Shown here: positions 63,584 through 64,000 of the stretch, piece by piece
Position numbering within the stretch: position 1 is the first letter of the stretch
Layout of the letters: every line of letters starts with the position of its first letter
Source: Rubrivivax sp.
Lineage (GTDB): Bacteria > Pseudomonadota > Gammaproteobacteria > Burkholderiales > Burkholderiaceae_C
Length of the DNA: 64,000 nt
Direction: 5' to 3'
NCBI GenBank assembly: GCA_022843905.1
Contig: JALHMT010000019.1
Span: forward strand, 1-64,000
Notes under the pieces: generated by a model
What the model was told of the DNA's origin: nothing
Databases searched by the model: none
What the model saw: only the letters and a program-made list of their open reading frames with translations
Made by a program: the position numbers and the translations under genes

Positions 63584-64000
63584 ATGAGCCTGCACAACGT
63601 GACGCCCGGCGCCAAGGCGCCCGACGAGTTCAACGTCATCATCGAGATCCCGATGAACGCCGACCCGATCAAGTACGAGGTCGACGAAGACAGCGGCGCC
63701 TTGTTCGTCGACCGCTTCATGGCCACCTCGATGCACTACCCGTGCAACTACGGCTACATCCCGCAGACCTTGGCCGACGACGGTGACCCGGTCGACGTGC
63801 TCGTCATCACGCCGGTGCCCCTCATTCCCGGGGTCGTGGTGACCTGCCGGCCGCTGGGCGTGCTGAAGATGGACGACGAAGCCGGCGGAGACAACAAGCT
63901 GCTGGCGGTGCCGATCGACAGGATCCTGTCGATCTACACCCAGTGGCAGAAGCCGGAGGACCTGAACCCCCTGCGCCTGAAGACCATTCAGCACTTCTTC
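63584..64000 (+). CDS. ppa: Soluble inorganic pyrophosphatase, N-terminal part (runs off window)
   Basis: The first 139 codons of a family I pyrophosphatase are visible. It begins MSLHNVTPGAKAPDEFNVII, contains EIPMNADPIKYEVDEDSGAL, the HYPCNYGYIPQTLADDGDPV active-site block (metal-binding Asp residues) and YTQWQKPEDL, then runs off the end. CGGAGAGAG precedes the ATG. It hydrolyses cytosolic pyrophosphate to drive biosynthesis. Lying divergently next to hppA, it competes with the membrane pump for the same substrate. Confidence 0.95.
   Translation, partial: MSLHNVTPGAKAPDEFNVIIEIPMNADPIKYEVDEDSGALFVDRFMATSMHYPCNYGYIPQTLADDGDPVDVLVITPVPLIPGVVVTCRPLGVLKMDDEAGGDNKLLAVPIDRILSIYTQWQKPEDLNPLRLKTIQHFF

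Overview
The window is 64 kb of GC-rich chromosome from a betaproteobacterium, most likely a member of the Burkholderiales close to the Rubrivivax/Leptothrix/Ideonella group. This placement is inferred from gene content and order (carAB-greA-yhbY-rlmE-ftsH-glmM, pstSCAB-phoU-phoBR, thrS-infC-rpmI-rplT-pheST-ihfA-merR-tRNA-Pro), from the Bug/TctC-type binding protein and from codon use; no database search was possible. Nearly all of it is dense housekeeping DNA with short gaps and many ATGA-type overlaps. The only trace of a mobile element is the first nine codons of an IS110-like transposase at the left edge. I see no CRISPR array, prophage or plasmid functions.

Layout. 1-5941: IS110-like start, then a branched-chain amino acid-type ABC transporter (livM, livG, livF) with an acyl-CoA ligase and a periplasmic binding protein. 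6015-8834: rlmD, a Bax-inhibitor-1 family membrane protein and a GlcG/HbpS-like protein. 8894-19294: carA, carB, greA, a DUF4149-type membrane protein, yhbY, rlmE, ftsH and glmM, with a clear heat-shock (sigma-32) promoter before ftsH. 19423-26130: a textbook Pho box followed by pstSCAB, phoU, phoB and phoR, so the phosphate transporter and its two-component regulator sit together. 26194-30177 (minus strand): trxA, rho, rpmE2 and a polytopic membrane protein. 30223-36176: an AddB/AddA-type nuclease-helicase pair. 36299-40649: two consecutive HDOD signalling proteins, the first with a degenerate pseudokinase domain, the second with an intact Ser/Thr kinase plus a GAF-like domain, joined by a 21-codon overlapping ORF.

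40704-45417: the SRP RNA gene ffs, a PurM-like protein, dnaX, a ybaB homologue, recR and a MAPEG protein. 45482-49530: tex, a patatin-like lipase and a glycine-zipper lipoprotein. 49563-57518: the translation operon thrS-infC-rpmI-rplT-pheS-pheT-ihfA-merR, preceded by a threonine-rich leader peptide with a terminator/antiterminator, and followed by tRNA-Pro(GGG). 57597-60770: a small catabolic module (LysR regulator, Bug/TctC binding protein, Rieske oxygenase). 60881-64000: a proton-pumping pyrophosphatase with an OmpA-like C-terminal domain, divergent from soluble pyrophosphatase (cut by the window end).

The most interesting signals are the thrS attenuator, the pseudokinase/kinase HDOD pair with its bridging mini-ORF, the HppA-OmpA fusion, the hairpin before rpmI, the terminator before pheS, the sigma-32 and Pho promoters, and the lack of folP between ftsH and glmM.
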